Source of the DNA: Pectinatus sp.
GTDB lineage: Bacteria > Bacillota > Negativicutes > Selenomonadales > Selenomonadaceae
Assembly (NCBI GenBank): GCA_020025075.1
Contig: JAHHSR010000004.1
Coordinates: 1 to 54,442, forward strand
DNA: 54,442 nt
Direction: 5' to 3'
How positions within the stretch are numbered: the first letter of the stretch is position 1; every line of letters starts with the position of its first letter. Under the pieces are notes generated by a model that saw nothing but the letters and a program-made list of their open reading frames with translations, was not told where the DNA came from and made no database searches. Both the position numbers and the translations under genes were made by a program. Below are positions 24,086-33,316 of this stretch, in pieces.

Positions 24086-24092
24086 GATTATC

Positions 24093-24779
24093 CTACCTTT
24101 CTATTTTATAGCCGATGCCGTGCACCGTGCGAATGATGGGCGGCAGCCCTGCCGCTTCAATTTTGCGGCGCAGGAGCTTTACGATGGCGTCAAGCGCGTT
24201 TGGCGTAACGTCGTCTTCATCGCCCCAGATGTGGCTCATAATCACCTCCCGCGGCAGGACCTGTCCGGCATTTTTAAGGAGCATTTTTAAGAGCTGGAAC
24301 TCGCGTCTGGTGAGGCTTAGGTCATCGCCTGAAGGGCTGAAGGCACAGCAGGATTTTAAATCGAGGCGCAGGCCGCAGGCGTGGCGGAGCACGTCATTGC
24401 AGGGGGGGAGGCGCCGGCGCATCAGCGAGCGCAGCCTGGCCGAAAGCTCGGAAAATGCGATGGGCTTTACGAGGTAATCGTCGGCACCACTGTCTAGTCC
24501 CATGACTTTATCGTCTGTGGCGTCGCGCGCGGTCATAAAAATAATGCCGCAATTTTTCCCCGTCCGGCGTAAAAACTGGCACACTTCAAGGCCGCTTGCC
24601 TTAGGCATCATCCAGTCGAGCAGCACGATGTCGTAGTCGCGCTCTTGGAGGTACTCGATGGCCGCCTGCCCATCGGGTACGGCATCGACCGCCCAGCCTT
24701 CCTTTTTGAGCAGGAAGGCGAGAAATTTTCTTTGGTGGCAGTCATCTTCTGCCAGCAGGATATTTTTGCTCATAGCCAT
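24093..24779 (-). CDS. OmpR-family response regulator
   Basis: A 228-residue regulator. Receiver domain with acidic pair LAEDD, phospho-acceptor Asp in IVLLDWMMP and Lys in YLVKPI; C-terminal winged helix with TRREFQLLKMLLKNAG and RTVHGIGYKI. ATG 24779 follows AGGAAAG with eight bases between. It is transcribed divergently from arnT with a 115-bp shared control region. Confidence 0.93.
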   Translation of the reverse strand: MAMSKNILLAEDDCHQRKFLAFLLKKEGWAVDAVPDGQAAIEYLQERDYDIVLLDWMMPKASGLEVCQFLRRTGKNCGIIFMTARDATDDKVMGLDSGADDYLVKPIAFSELSARLRSLMRRRLPPCNDVLRHACGLRLDLKSCCAFSPSGDDLSLTRREFQLLKMLLKNAGQVLPREVIMSHIWGDEDDVTPNALDAIVKLLRRKIEAAGLPPIIRTVHGIGYKIER

Positions 24780-24802
24780 ATTTTTCACTTTCCTAGCGGT
24801 TT

Positions 24803-24834
24803 TTCAGAAATAATTCATAAAAATAGTATATAAT
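24803..24834 (+). promoter_or_regulatory. arn operon promoter with direct repeats in the -35 region
   Basis: TTCAGAAA (24803-24810) and TTCATAAA (24814-24821) start 11 bp apart, the spacing used by OmpR/PhoB/PmrA-type regulators. TATAAT follows at 24829-24834. There is no -35 hexamer at the right distance; the repeats occupy that place, as in activator-dependent promoters. Confidence 0.5.
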
Positions 24835-24894
24835 ACTAAAAAGATTAATTAAGGCGTATTATAACACATTTTGCGCCTGTGAGAGGAGTAAAAA

Positions 24895-26547
24895 ATGTAT
24901 CAGATTACGGATAAGCAAAAGCGCTATATCGTGTTCTTGGCAGCTATTGCCCTCGTTGCGCTTTATCTCATTCATCTAAATAGCTATCCCCTCATGGACC
25001 CTGACGAGGGGCGCTATGGCGAAATACCGCGCGAGATGCTCGCGACGGGAAATTTTATAACGCCGCATCTAAATGGCGTCTTATACTTTGAAAAGCCGGC
25101 GCTGCAATACTGGCTCACGGCATTTTTCATGCACATTTTCGGCTTTAGCGAGGGTGCAACGCGCATCGTGCCGGCCGTGAGTGCGCTTTTGAATATCTTC
25201 TTGTCGGCCTGGATGGCACGGCTCATCTTCACCGGCCGCACGGCACTCTTGACGGCCGTCATCTTGGGCACGAGCGTCCTTAGCGTTGTCATTGGCAGTA
25301 TCAACATCTTGGACATGCTCATCACGATGTTCATCACCTTGAGCCTCGCCTCCTTTTATAAGGCGTATAAGGGGCAGAATAGGCGCTATCTGCTCTTATT
25401 TTATGCTGGCATGGCGCTTGGCCTTTTGACGAAAGGCCTCATCTCGATAGTCTTGCCGCTCGGCGTAATCTTTTGGTATATGGTCTTTACGCGCCAGTGG
25501 AATATCGTGCGCTTTCTTCTTTACTGGCCGGGCATACTGCTCTTTTTCGTCTTGGGCGTGCCGTGGTTTTACCTTGTGTGTAAGGCCAATCCCGACTTTT
25601 TCTATTTCTTTTTCATCCGCGAGCACTTTTTGCGCTTTGCCACAAAGATGATGCATCGCTACAAACCCTTTTGGTTTTTCATGCCAATAATTTTTCTCGG
25701 CACCTTTCCGTGGCTCGGCTTTTTGCCCTCGCTTTTTTGCCGGGACGGCATTTTGCGCAAAAAAAAGAGTGCCCAAGAAAAAGATGGCGTCATCTTTCTC
25801 TTGTGTTGGTTTTTAGTCATCTTCATCTTCTACTCGTTTTCCGACTCCAAACTCGTCCCCTACATCATGCCCTGCATGACGCCGCTTGCCATCTTGCTGG
25901 CCGCCAATTTGCGCGAATCCGACCACAAGGGGCGCTTTATCGGCTACGACCTTTGGCTTAACTGTCTCGGCTGGTTTGTCTTTGCCGCGGCGCTCGTCTG
26001 GTATTCGCTACAAGCTGGCTACCTCGACCTCACCCAGCTTTTGGCGCGTGGCGGCATTGCCATTTTTGCACTTGTCGCTGGCATACCGGCCGCTCTTTTT
26101 ACATGGCATAAGACGCGCCGTGTGCGCTGCACCGTCGCGGTGCTGGGCATTTTTTCCTTCGCCTTTGCCGTGGGCCTGCAGTTGATACAAGAGCAGGTTG
26201 CGCGCGAGCGCACCTCCTATTATGTGAGCGAGCAGATTGCCGCCATCAAAGAGCCCGGCGCCGCCGTCGTCTCCTATGGCGACTATATCCAAGGGCTTCC
26301 CTATTACCTAAAAGAGCGCGTTTACGTCGCCAGCTATTACGGCGAGCTGCTCTTTGGCGCCGAACACCTGAAAAAAGAGGACACCTGGTTTATAGACGGC
26401 GCGCAGCTGCAAAAAATGTGGCAAGGAAAGCGCCAGGTTTTCGTGGTCTTTGACAAAAACAAGCGCTCCGTGGTCGAAGGCCTCTTGCCCGATTGTGGTG
26501 CCCTCCATAAAGGCGGCCAATATTATTTCATCGTCAACCACAAATAG
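24895..26547 (+). CDS. arnT: Aminoarabinose transferase, ArnT-like (GT83)
   Basis: A 550-residue GT-C-fold glycosyltransferase with about 11-12 membrane helices. The N-terminal periplasmic motif MDPDEGRYGEIPREMLATGNFITPH region with DE and YFEKP is typical of the ArnT/PMT family. It transfers 4-amino-4-deoxy-L-arabinose from undecaprenyl phosphate to lipid A on the periplasmic side, lowering negative charge and giving resistance to polymyxin. GAGAGGAG precedes the ATG. It opens the arn gene run, in contrast to the usual enterobacterial order arnBCADTEF. Confidence 0.9.
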   Translation: MYQITDKQKRYIVFLAAIALVALYLIHLNSYPLMDPDEGRYGEIPREMLATGNFITPHLNGVLYFEKPALQYWLTAFFMHIFGFSEGATRIVPAVSALLNIFLSAWMARLIFTGRTALLTAVILGTSVLSVVIGSINILDMLITMFITLSLASFYKAYKGQNRRYLLLFYAGMALGLLTKGLISIVLPLGVIFWYMVFTRQWNIVRFLLYWPGILLFFVLGVPWFYLVCKANPDFFYFFFIREHFLRFATKMMHRYKPFWFFMPIIFLGTFPWLGFLPSLFCRDGILRKKKSAQEKDGVIFLLCWFLVIFIFYSFSDSKLVPYIMPCMTPLAILLAANLRESDHKGRFIGYDLWLNCLGWFVFAAALVWYSLQAGYLDLTQLLARGGIAIFALVAGIPAALFTWHKTRRVRCTVAVLGIFSFAFAVGLQLIQEQVARERTSYYVSEQIAAIKEPGAAVVSYGDYIQGLPYYLKERVYVASYYGELLFGAEHLKKEDTWFIDGAQLQKMWQGKRQVFVVFDKNKRSVVEGLLPDCGALHKGGQYYFIVNHK

Positions 26548-26595
26548 ATAAAAATTTGTTATAATAAAAAATATATTATTGTAGGAGCTGAAAAT

Positions 26596-27756
26596 ATGAG
26601 AAAAGAATTTTTGCCCTTTTCAAAGCCTCAGGTCAGTGAAGAAGCAATTGCTGACGTCTGCGATTCCATTCGTTCGGGCTGGCTCGCCATGGGCCCCAAG
26701 ACCGTTGATTTTGAAGAAAAATTCGCCGCCTACGTCGGTGCAAAGCACGCCATTTCGGTAAATTCGGCCACGGCTGGTCTGCACCTTGCCGTCATGTCCG
26801 TAGCTGGCCCCGGCGATGAAGTGATAACGACGCCGATGACTTTTGCAAGTACGCTAAATGCCATCATCTATGCCGGTGCAAGGCCCGTGCTCGCCGACAT
26901 CGACCCCGTCACCTTCAATATCGAGCCGCGCGAAATCGAAAAGAAGATAACGAGCCGCACCAAGGCAATCATTCCTGTCCATTTTGCCGGCCGTCCCTGC
27001 GACATGGACGCCATCGAGAAAATTGCCAAGGCCCACGATTTGGCCATCATCGAAGACTGTGCCCATGCGCTTGGCGCCAGCTATCATGGCAAGAAAATCG
27101 GCGGCGGCAAGGGCGCGCGCCGCATTGCCGTCTTTAGCTTCCATCCGACCAAGAACATTACGACGGGCGAGGGCGGCATGATTACGACCGACGACGAAGA
27201 AGCGGCCGAACAGATGTCCGTGCAGCGCCAAAACGGCATGAGCAAGGGCGCATGGAACCGCTTTGCCGCCAAGGGGAAGGCCCATTACGACATTGCCATT
27301 CCGGGGCTTAAATACCAGATGATGGACATTCAGGCCGCCATCGGTCGCGACCAGCTAAAGCATCTCGACGTCTTCAATGCGCGCCGTACCGAAATCGTAA
27401 ATCGCTACAACGAAGCCTTCAAAGACCTCAAGGGCGTTACAATTCCCGCACCGGTAGATGAAAAATGCGTTCACTCCTGGCACATATACACGCCGCTTTT
27501 AGACGAAAGCGTTCTGGGCTTTAGCCGCGATGAATTCATGGAAAAGATGAAGGAAGAAAATATTGGCACGGCCTATCATTATCAGTCCGTCAATCTTTTC
27601 AGCGCATACGCCAAAGCCTGCGACCTCTCGCGCGGTGCGATGCCGCAAGCAGAAAAAATAGGCGAGCAGATTGTCTCCTTGCCGCTCTTCCCGGCAATGA
27701 GCGACGCCGACGTCGAGGACGTCATCGACGCCGTGCGCAAAATTTGCTCTTGCTGA
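26596..27756 (+). CDS. arnB: UDP-4-amino-4-deoxy-L-arabinose aminotransferase ArnB
   Basis: A 386-residue DegT/DnrJ/EryC1-family PLP aminotransferase, 4'' to the UDP-ketopentose made by ArnA. The PLP lysine lies in SFHPTKNITTGEGG, and the N-terminus FLPFSKPQVSEEAI is ArnB-like. AGGAG precedes the start. Followed after 12 bases by arnC. Confidence 0.93.
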   Translation: MRKEFLPFSKPQVSEEAIADVCDSIRSGWLAMGPKTVDFEEKFAAYVGAKHAISVNSATAGLHLAVMSVAGPGDEVITTPMTFASTLNAIIYAGARPVLADIDPVTFNIEPREIEKKITSRTKAIIPVHFAGRPCDMDAIEKIAKAHDLAIIEDCAHALGASYHGKKIGGGKGARRIAVFSFHPTKNITTGEGGMITTDDEEAAEQMSVQRQNGMSKGAWNRFAAKGKAHYDIAIPGLKYQMMDIQAAIGRDQLKHLDVFNARRTEIVNRYNEAFKDLKGVTIPAPVDEKCVHSWHIYTPLLDESVLGFSRDEFMEKMKEENIGTAYHYQSVNLFSAYAKACDLSRGAMPQAEKIGEQIVSLPLFPAMSDADVEDVIDAVRKICSC

Positions 27757-27768
27757 GAAAGGCAGAAA

Positions 27769-28713
27769 ATGGAACCAGAAATATCAATAGTCATACCTGT
27801 TTACAATGAAGAAGAATCGCTGCAGCAGCTCTTTCGGGAGCTGCTGCCCGTCATGGAGGACTTAAAGCGCAGCTACGAAATCATCTTTATCAATGACGGC
27901 AGTTGCGACAAGAGCTTTTCCATGCTCTATGACATCCGAGAGAAATTCCCCCAAAAAATTCGCGTCATCGACTTTAACGGCAACTTCGGACAGCACATGG
28001 CGATTATGGCCGCCTTTTTCCACGTGCGCGGCAAATTCATCATCACCTTGGACGCCGACCTGCAAAACCCGCCAGCGGAAATTCCCAAGGTCATCGCCAA
28101 GATGGACGAAGGTTATGATGTTGTCGGCACCTACCGCCAAAATCGCCGCGACCCGCTTTACCGCAAGGTCGCCTCGAAGATTGTCAACAAAATCACCAAT
28201 CGCATTACGGGACTGAAGATAAGCGATTACGGCTGCATGCTGCGCGGCTACGACCGCCGCATCGTCGACATTATCGCCAACAGCAATGAGTCGACAACCT
28301 TCATACCCGCCCTCGGCCAAAAATACGCCGTCAGGCCCGTCGAAATTCCCGTCGCGCACCGCGAAAGAGAATTTGGCGAATCAAAGTACAACATCTTCAG
28401 CCTCATAAGGCTCAACTTCGACCTCATGACGAGCTTTTCCCTTTCACCCTTGCAATGGGTTACAATGAGCGGCATGGGCATTTCGGCGCTCAGCTTTTTG
28501 CTCGTCGCCTACATGATTATCCGTCGCTTTATCATCGGCTCCGAGGCCGACGGCCTTTTCACGCTCATGGCCATCCAGTTCTTTTTGACGGGCATCTCGA
28601 TTATGAGCCTCGGCATCATCGGCGAATACATAGGACGCATTTACAAGCAGATTCAAAAGCGGCCGCGCTTTGTAATAAAGAAAATCTGGGAGGAAGAAGA
28701 TGCAGAAAAATAG
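27769..28713 (+). CDS. arnC: Undecaprenyl-phosphate 4-deoxy-4-formamido-L-arabinose transferase ArnC
   Basis: A 314-residue GT2 glycosyltransferase with two C-terminal membrane helices (residues about 235-260 and 270-295). DxD-type acidic motifs are visible in IIFINDGSCDKS and ITLDADLQNPPAE. It moves the formylated sugar to undecaprenyl phosphate at the cytoplasmic face. Its last 14 bases overlap the formyltransferase gene. Confidence 0.92.
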   Translation: MEPEISIVIPVYNEEESLQQLFRELLPVMEDLKRSYEIIFINDGSCDKSFSMLYDIREKFPQKIRVIDFNGNFGQHMAIMAAFFHVRGKFIITLDADLQNPPAEIPKVIAKMDEGYDVVGTYRQNRRDPLYRKVASKIVNKITNRITGLKISDYGCMLRGYDRRIVDIIANSNESTTFIPALGQKYAVRPVEIPVAHREREFGESKYNIFSLIRLNFDLMTSFSLSPLQWVTMSGMGISALSFLLVAYMIIRRFIIGSEADGLFTLMAIQFFLTGISIMSLGIIGEYIGRIYKQIQKRPRFVIKKIWEEEDAEK

Positions 28714-29635
28714 GCCCAAAATCGCCCTCTTTGCTTATAGCGAGCCGGGCTACGCCTGCCTCAAGGAGCTTTTGCGGCAAAAGGCCAACATCGCCCTCGT
28801 CGTGACGCACGAAGACGCCCCCGATGAAAACATCTGGTTTCACAGCGTCTACGACCTAGCCAGGGGAAACAATATCCCGGCCTGTCGCGGCAAGAAGGTC
28901 GACGATGCGGCAAGAAAGCTCTTTTTCGCGCTTAAGCCGGATATCATCATCTCATCTTATTACCGCGCCATCATTCCAGATGAATTTTTGGATAAGGCCA
29001 AGGGCGGTTCCTTTAACCTGCACGGCTCGCTGCTTCCCTTATACCGTGGCCGGGCACCGATTAACTGGGCCGTGCTAAATGGCGAAACCAAAACCGGCGT
29101 AACGCTGCACGAGATGACGAGCCTTGCCGACCGCGGCGACATCATCGACCAGATTGCCTTTCCCATCGGCGAGGAGGCGACGGCGCACGACGTCTTTTTT
29201 GACGTGAGCCGCTCCGTAGAGGAGCTCATGGCGAGAAATTTAAAGCGCCTCGAAGACGGCACCTATCCGCACGTGCCCCAAGATGAAGCGCGGGCGACCA
29301 AATTTGGCCGCCGCCGGCCCGAGGACGGGCGCCTCGACTGGCAAAAAAGCGCCAAGGCCGCCTACGACCTCGTGCGCGCCGTCACGCATCCTTTCCCGGG
29401 CGCCTTTTGCTACGCAGACGAAAAGAAGCTCTTCATCTGGCGCGCCGCCTATCAGGACGACTTGCCGTCGCCGCTAAAAGAGGCGGTACCGGGCACCTTG
29501 TGCCTAAAGGACGGCCGCTTTTTCGTGCGCTGCCAAAAGGGCGCTTTGGAGCTTTTGTGCGTGCAGGAAGAAGAAAAGGCGGAAATAGCGCCCAAGGATT
29601 GCCCGCTTTTAAAGCCGGGCTTAATATTAAAATGA
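28700..29635 (+). CDS. UDP-Ara4N formyltransferase (ArnA N-terminal half as a separate protein)
   Basis: A 311-residue protein equivalent to the N-terminal domain of ArnA. The formyl-transfer active site is intact: N and H in FNLHGSLLPLYRGRAPINW and D in SLADRGDI. It uses N10-formyl-THF to formylate UDP-Ara4N. In enterobacteria this is fused to the decarboxylase; here it ends at its own stop codon and the decarboxylase starts 14 bases later with AAAGGGG. The C-terminal subdomain (about residues 205-311) is the usual OB-like tail. Confidence 0.92.
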   Translation: MQKNRPKIALFAYSEPGYACLKELLRQKANIALVVTHEDAPDENIWFHSVYDLARGNNIPACRGKKVDDAARKLFFALKPDIIISSYYRAIIPDEFLDKAKGGSFNLHGSLLPLYRGRAPINWAVLNGETKTGVTLHEMTSLADRGDIIDQIAFPIGEEATAHDVFFDVSRSVEELMARNLKRLEDGTYPHVPQDEARATKFGRRRPEDGRLDWQKSAKAAYDLVRAVTHPFPGAFCYADEKKLFIWRAAYQDDLPSPLKEAVPGTLCLKDGRFFVRCQKGALELLCVQEEEKAEIAPKDCPLLKPGLILK

Positions 29636-29649
29636 AAAGGGGATAAAAC

Positions 29650-30687
29650 ATGAAATTACTCATCACTGGCGTCAACGGTTTTGTCGGACGCTTTTTACTC
29701 AAAGGAATTATGGAAAAGACCGACTGGCAGGTTCAAGGCTTCGACCTTTATGATGGCGACGTAAAAGAATACCTCGACAACCCGCGCTTTAACATGAAGA
29801 CGGGCGACGTCTTCAAGGAACAGCAATGGCTCGACGAGCAGGTGCAAAAATGCGACGTCGTCGTGCCGCTAGCCGGCATTGCGCGCCCCGCCTATTACAT
29901 TGCCCGTCCGCTGTGGACATTTGAGCTTGACTTCGAGCAGAATTTGCGCCTCGTCCGCGCCTGCACCAAGTACAAAAAGCGCATCATCTTCCCTTCGACC
30001 TCCGAAGTTTACGGCATGCCGACAGAAAACAGCCGCGTCATGAAAGAAGACGAAAGCACCCTGACGCTCGGTCCCATCGTCAAATCGCGCTGGATTTATA
30101 GCTGCAGCAAGCAGATGATGGACCGCGTCATCTTCGCTTACGGCCAAGAAGAAAACCTCGACTTTACGATTTTCCGCCCCTTCAACTGGATTGGACCCAA
30201 GCTCGACAGCTTTGAAGAAGCCGCCAAGCACAAGGCGCGCTCGATTACCCAGTTCATCTATGACGTCCTTTATACCGGCAAAATCAGCCTCGTCGATGGC
30301 GGAGCGCAGATGCGCTCCTTCATCTGGGTAGGCGATGGCATTGACGCCCTCATCGAAATCATCAAAAACGAAGGCGGTAAGGCAAGCGGCGAAATCTTCA
30401 ATATCGGCAATCCGGAAAACCACTACACGATTAAAGAAATGGCCATGATGATTGTCGAAGAAATGAAAAAATATCCGCAATTTGCTGCCAAGGCCAACGC
30501 CGTCGAATTCGTCGACATCAAGTCCGACAAATACTACGGCAAAAACTACGACGACATGAAAGACCGCGTCCCCTCCGTCGAAAAGATTAAAAACTATCTC
30601 GGCTGGCAGGCCAAATCCACCTTGCGCGAGGCCATTCGCATGACGCTCGACTGGTATGAAAAAGAGCTTTCTGAGGAAGGAAAATAA
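29650..30687 (+). CDS. UDP-glucuronate decarboxylase (ArnA C-terminal half as a separate protein)
   Basis: A 345-residue extended SDR equivalent to the C-terminal domain of ArnA, which oxidises and decarboxylates UDP-glucuronic acid to the UDP-4-keto-pentose. Visible are the NAD site GVNGFVGR, the catalytic S/T and YxxxK in STSEVYGM and RWIYSCSKQMMDR, and the ArnA-like PLAGIARPAYYI. Separate from the formyltransferase. Confidence 0.92.
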   Translation: MKLLITGVNGFVGRFLLKGIMEKTDWQVQGFDLYDGDVKEYLDNPRFNMKTGDVFKEQQWLDEQVQKCDVVVPLAGIARPAYYIARPLWTFELDFEQNLRLVRACTKYKKRIIFPSTSEVYGMPTENSRVMKEDESTLTLGPIVKSRWIYSCSKQMMDRVIFAYGQEENLDFTIFRPFNWIGPKLDSFEEAAKHKARSITQFIYDVLYTGKISLVDGGAQMRSFIWVGDGIDALIEIIKNEGGKASGEIFNIGNPENHYTIKEMAMMIVEEMKKYPQFAAKANAVEFVDIKSDKYYGKNYDDMKDRVPSVEKIKNYLGWQAKSTLREAIRMTLDWYEKELSEEGK

Positions 30688-30688
30688 T

Positions 30689-31582
30689 ATGGAAAGGCGC
30701 ATTGCCATCAAGGTCGATGTCGACACCAAGCGTGGTTACCTGGAGGGCGTCCCCCAAATGCTCGATGTCCTCAAAAAGCACGCCGTCAAGGCGGCCTTTT
30801 TCTTCTCCTTGGGACCGGATAACTCCGGCAAGGCGATTCGCCGCATCTTCCGCAAGGGCTTCTTGACGAAGATGCTGCGCACCAAGGCGCCGTCGACTTA
30901 TGGCCTCAAGACCATCATGTACGGCACCTTGCTGCCGGCGCCGCAAATCGTCGCGCCGCACCCCGAGGTGCTCCTGCGCGCCAAAAAAGAGGGCCATCTT
31001 TGCGGCGTGCATTGCTGGGACCATGTCTACTGGCAGGACAAGCTGGAAAAATTAAGTGAAGAAAAAATCCGCGAGCACCTGCAAAAGGCCTGCGCCCTCT
31101 TCACCTCGATAATGGGCGAAAAGCCCCGCTTTTGCGGTGCGCCGGGCTGGCAGGTTACGCCGCTTAGCCTCGGCGTGCAGGAGGAGTTTGGCTTTGACTT
31201 TTGCTCTGATGTGCGCGGCTATCGCCCCTTTTACCCCCGCATGGGCGGGCGGGACTTTGCCACCCTCCAGATACCGGGGACGCTGCTCACCATGGACGAG
31301 CTTTTGGGCACGCAGGGCATCACGGATGAAAATATCGTCGACTACTGGCTCGCAAAATGCGACAAGGACTTCAACGTCTGGACCATTCACGCCGAAATGG
31401 AAGGTCTCTCCAAGCTCTTCTTGCTCGACAGCTTTTTAGCCAAGGCCAAGGAAAAGGGCTTCACCTTCGTCAACCTAGATGAAGGCAAAAATGTGCCAGA
31501 CATCAGCCGCTGCGAGGTCTTTCGCGGCTACTTGCCCGGCCGGGCGGGTACATTGGCGCGCCAGGGCGACGCCATAAGGTGA
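30689..31582 (+). CDS. arnD: 4-deoxy-4-formamidoarabinose-phosphoundecaprenol deformylase ArnD
   Basis: A 297-residue polysaccharide-deacetylase-like (NodB-fold) protein that removes the formyl group from the lipid-linked sugar. It has KVDVDTKRG at the N-terminus (the metal Asp) and GVHCWDHVYW. ATG 30689 has AGGAAGG upstream and starts two bases after the preceding stop; the longer frame from 30656 overlaps the decarboxylase. Followed after four bases by cbiD. Confidence 0.92.
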   Translation: MERRIAIKVDVDTKRGYLEGVPQMLDVLKKHAVKAAFFFSLGPDNSGKAIRRIFRKGFLTKMLRTKAPSTYGLKTIMYGTLLPAPQIVAPHPEVLLRAKKEGHLCGVHCWDHVYWQDKLEKLSEEKIREHLQKACALFTSIMGEKPRFCGAPGWQVTPLSLGVQEEFGFDFCSDVRGYRPFYPRMGGRDFATLQIPGTLLTMDELLGTQGITDENIVDYWLAKCDKDFNVWTIHAEMEGLSKLFLLDSFLAKAKEKGFTFVNLDEGKNVPDISRCEVFRGYLPGRAGTLARQGDAIR

Positions 31583-31586
31583 AAAT

Positions 31587-32696
31587 ATGCTGCAAAAGAA
31601 GATGAAATCAGGCTATACGACGGGCTCTTGTGTTGTCGCAGCCGTCAAGGCCATTTTCATGGCCCTTTACGCCAGTGAAAAGTCCGAAATGGTCGAGCTG
31701 GAGGCTCTAAGCGGCGAAAGGATAATCGCGCCGATAAAGTCGCTGGTGGTAAAAGACGACGGCGGCACGGCAAGCGTCATCAAAGACGGCGGCGACGACC
31801 CCGACATCACGCACGGCACCGAAATCGTCACGCAGCTGGCAATCGGCTCTTTTTCTGAGCGCGTCGTCTTTGCCGCGGGCGTCGGCGTCGGCACCGTAAC
31901 GCGCGAGGGCCTCTCCGTGCCGGTCGGCGAGCCGGCGATTAACCCCGGCCCGCGCCAGATGGTCAGAAAAATCGTCGAGGAGTACCTGCCCCCCGGCAAG
32001 AGCTGCAAGGTGACGGTTACGGTACCCGAAGGCGAAAAACTCGCGCGCCGCACCCTAAATCCCGTACTTGGCGTCGAAGGCGGCATCTCGATTATCGGCA
32101 CGAGCGGCATCGTGCGCCCCATGTCGGAAGAGGGCTTTAAGAAATCCCTGACGCCCCAAATCGACGTCGCTCTCGCCGCCGGCTTTAAGTCGCAGGTTTT
32201 CGTGCCGGGCAAAATCGGCGAAAACATCGCCATCTCCCTCGGCCTTCCCGAGCGCTCCATCGTCCAGATGAGCAACTTCGTCGGCTACATGCTCGAATAC
32301 GCCGCCGACCACGGCCTAGAAGATGTCCTCCTCTTTGGCCATCTGGGCAAGCTCGCCAAGGTGGCCGCGGGCAATATGTACACCTATAACCGCATTAGCG
32401 ACGCGCGCTTTGAAACGCTCGTCGCCTACGGCGCCGCCCTAGGGCTCAGCAGGGAGGGGGCCAAGGCAATCCTTTCGTGCAAGACGACAGAGGAGGCAAT
32501 GCCGTTTATCGAAAAAGAGGGAATCGCCAAAGACCTCTATCGTCTTTTGTGTGAGCGTGCCACCGCGCGCTCACAGCGCCACGTCTTCGACGGGCTAAAT
32601 ATCGGTACGGTCATGGTCACCCTAAAGGGCGAAGTGCTCGGCATGGACGAAAATGCCAAAAAGATTGGAGAGAAATTGCAATGGAAACTAAGATAA
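31587..32696 (+). CDS. cbiD: Cobalt-precorrin-5B C1-methyltransferase CbiD
   Basis: A 369-residue enzyme of anaerobic cobalamin synthesis. The N-terminus KSGYTTGSCVVAAVKA and the DDGGTASVIKDGGDDPDITHG block are diagnostic. It starts four bases after arnD with AAGGTG upstream, and its end overlaps cbiE by 16 bases. No cobalamin riboswitch precedes it, so expression probably comes from the arn promoter or an internal one. Confidence 0.94.
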   Translation: MLQKKMKSGYTTGSCVVAAVKAIFMALYASEKSEMVELEALSGERIIAPIKSLVVKDDGGTASVIKDGGDDPDITHGTEIVTQLAIGSFSERVVFAAGVGVGTVTREGLSVPVGEPAINPGPRQMVRKIVEEYLPPGKSCKVTVTVPEGEKLARRTLNPVLGVEGGISIIGTSGIVRPMSEEGFKKSLTPQIDVALAAGFKSQVFVPGKIGENIAISLGLPERSIVQMSNFVGYMLEYAADHGLEDVLLFGHLGKLAKVAAGNMYTYNRISDARFETLVAYGAALGLSREGAKAILSCKTTEEAMPFIEKEGIAKDLYRLLCERATARSQRHVFDGLNIGTVMVTLKGEVLGMDENAKKIGEKLQWKLR

Positions 32697-33307
32697 CGGT
32701 TGCGGGTATCGGTCCCGGCAGCCGCGACTACATTTTGCCGATTGCCCTCAAGGCAATCGAAAATGCCAAGGTGCTCGTGGGGGGAAGGCGCGCCCTGGCG
32801 CAGTTTGCCGCAAAAGAGCAGGCGCAGATAGCCATCACGGCCGACGTGCAGGGCACCTTGGCGCAGGTGGAAAGGGCGCTCGAAAAAGACGACGTCGTGA
32901 TCATGGTCTCGGGCGACCCGGGCTTTTATTCGCTTTTGCCCGCCCTGCGCGTGGCGTTTCCCAAGAAAAAGATGGAAGTTTTACCGGGCGTCAGCTCCCT
33001 ACAGCTGGCCTTTGCCCGCGTGGGCGCACCGTGGCAAAATGCCGACCTCATGAGCCTGCATGGCCGCCTGCCAGACTACGCCTCGCTCGCCTATGAGCCG
33101 GGCCGCACGATGGGCATGCTCACCGACGACGAGCACAACTCGCAGCGCATCGCCATGCTGCTCTTGGACGCCGGCTGGCCCGAAAGCACGCCCGTCTACA
33201 TCGCCTCGCACCTTTCCTACGACGACGAAAAGCTTGTCACGACGACGCTCATTCGCGCCACGGCGCAAGAACCCGTGCGCCAGTGCGTCATGGCAGTTTT
33301 CGGCTGA
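32681..33307 (+). CDS. cbiE: Precorrin-6Y/cobalt-precorrin-7 C5-methyltransferase CbiE
   Basis: A 208-residue tetrapyrrole methylase-fold enzyme. It has the SAM-binding GIGPGSRDY loop, the VMVSGDPGFYSL motif and the GVSSLQLAFARVG region. With CbiT it carries out C5 and C15 methylation and decarboxylation; in many bacteria the two are fused as CobL. Here they are separate neighbours. Confidence 0.93.
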   Translation: METKITVAGIGPGSRDYILPIALKAIENAKVLVGGRRALAQFAAKEQAQIAITADVQGTLAQVERALEKDDVVIMVSGDPGFYSLLPALRVAFPKKKMEVLPGVSSLQLAFARVGAPWQNADLMSLHGRLPDYASLAYEPGRTMGMLTDDEHNSQRIAMLLLDAGWPESTPVYIASHLSYDDEKLVTTTLIRATAQEPVRQCVMAVFG

Positions 33308-33316
33308 GGTGGCGAG

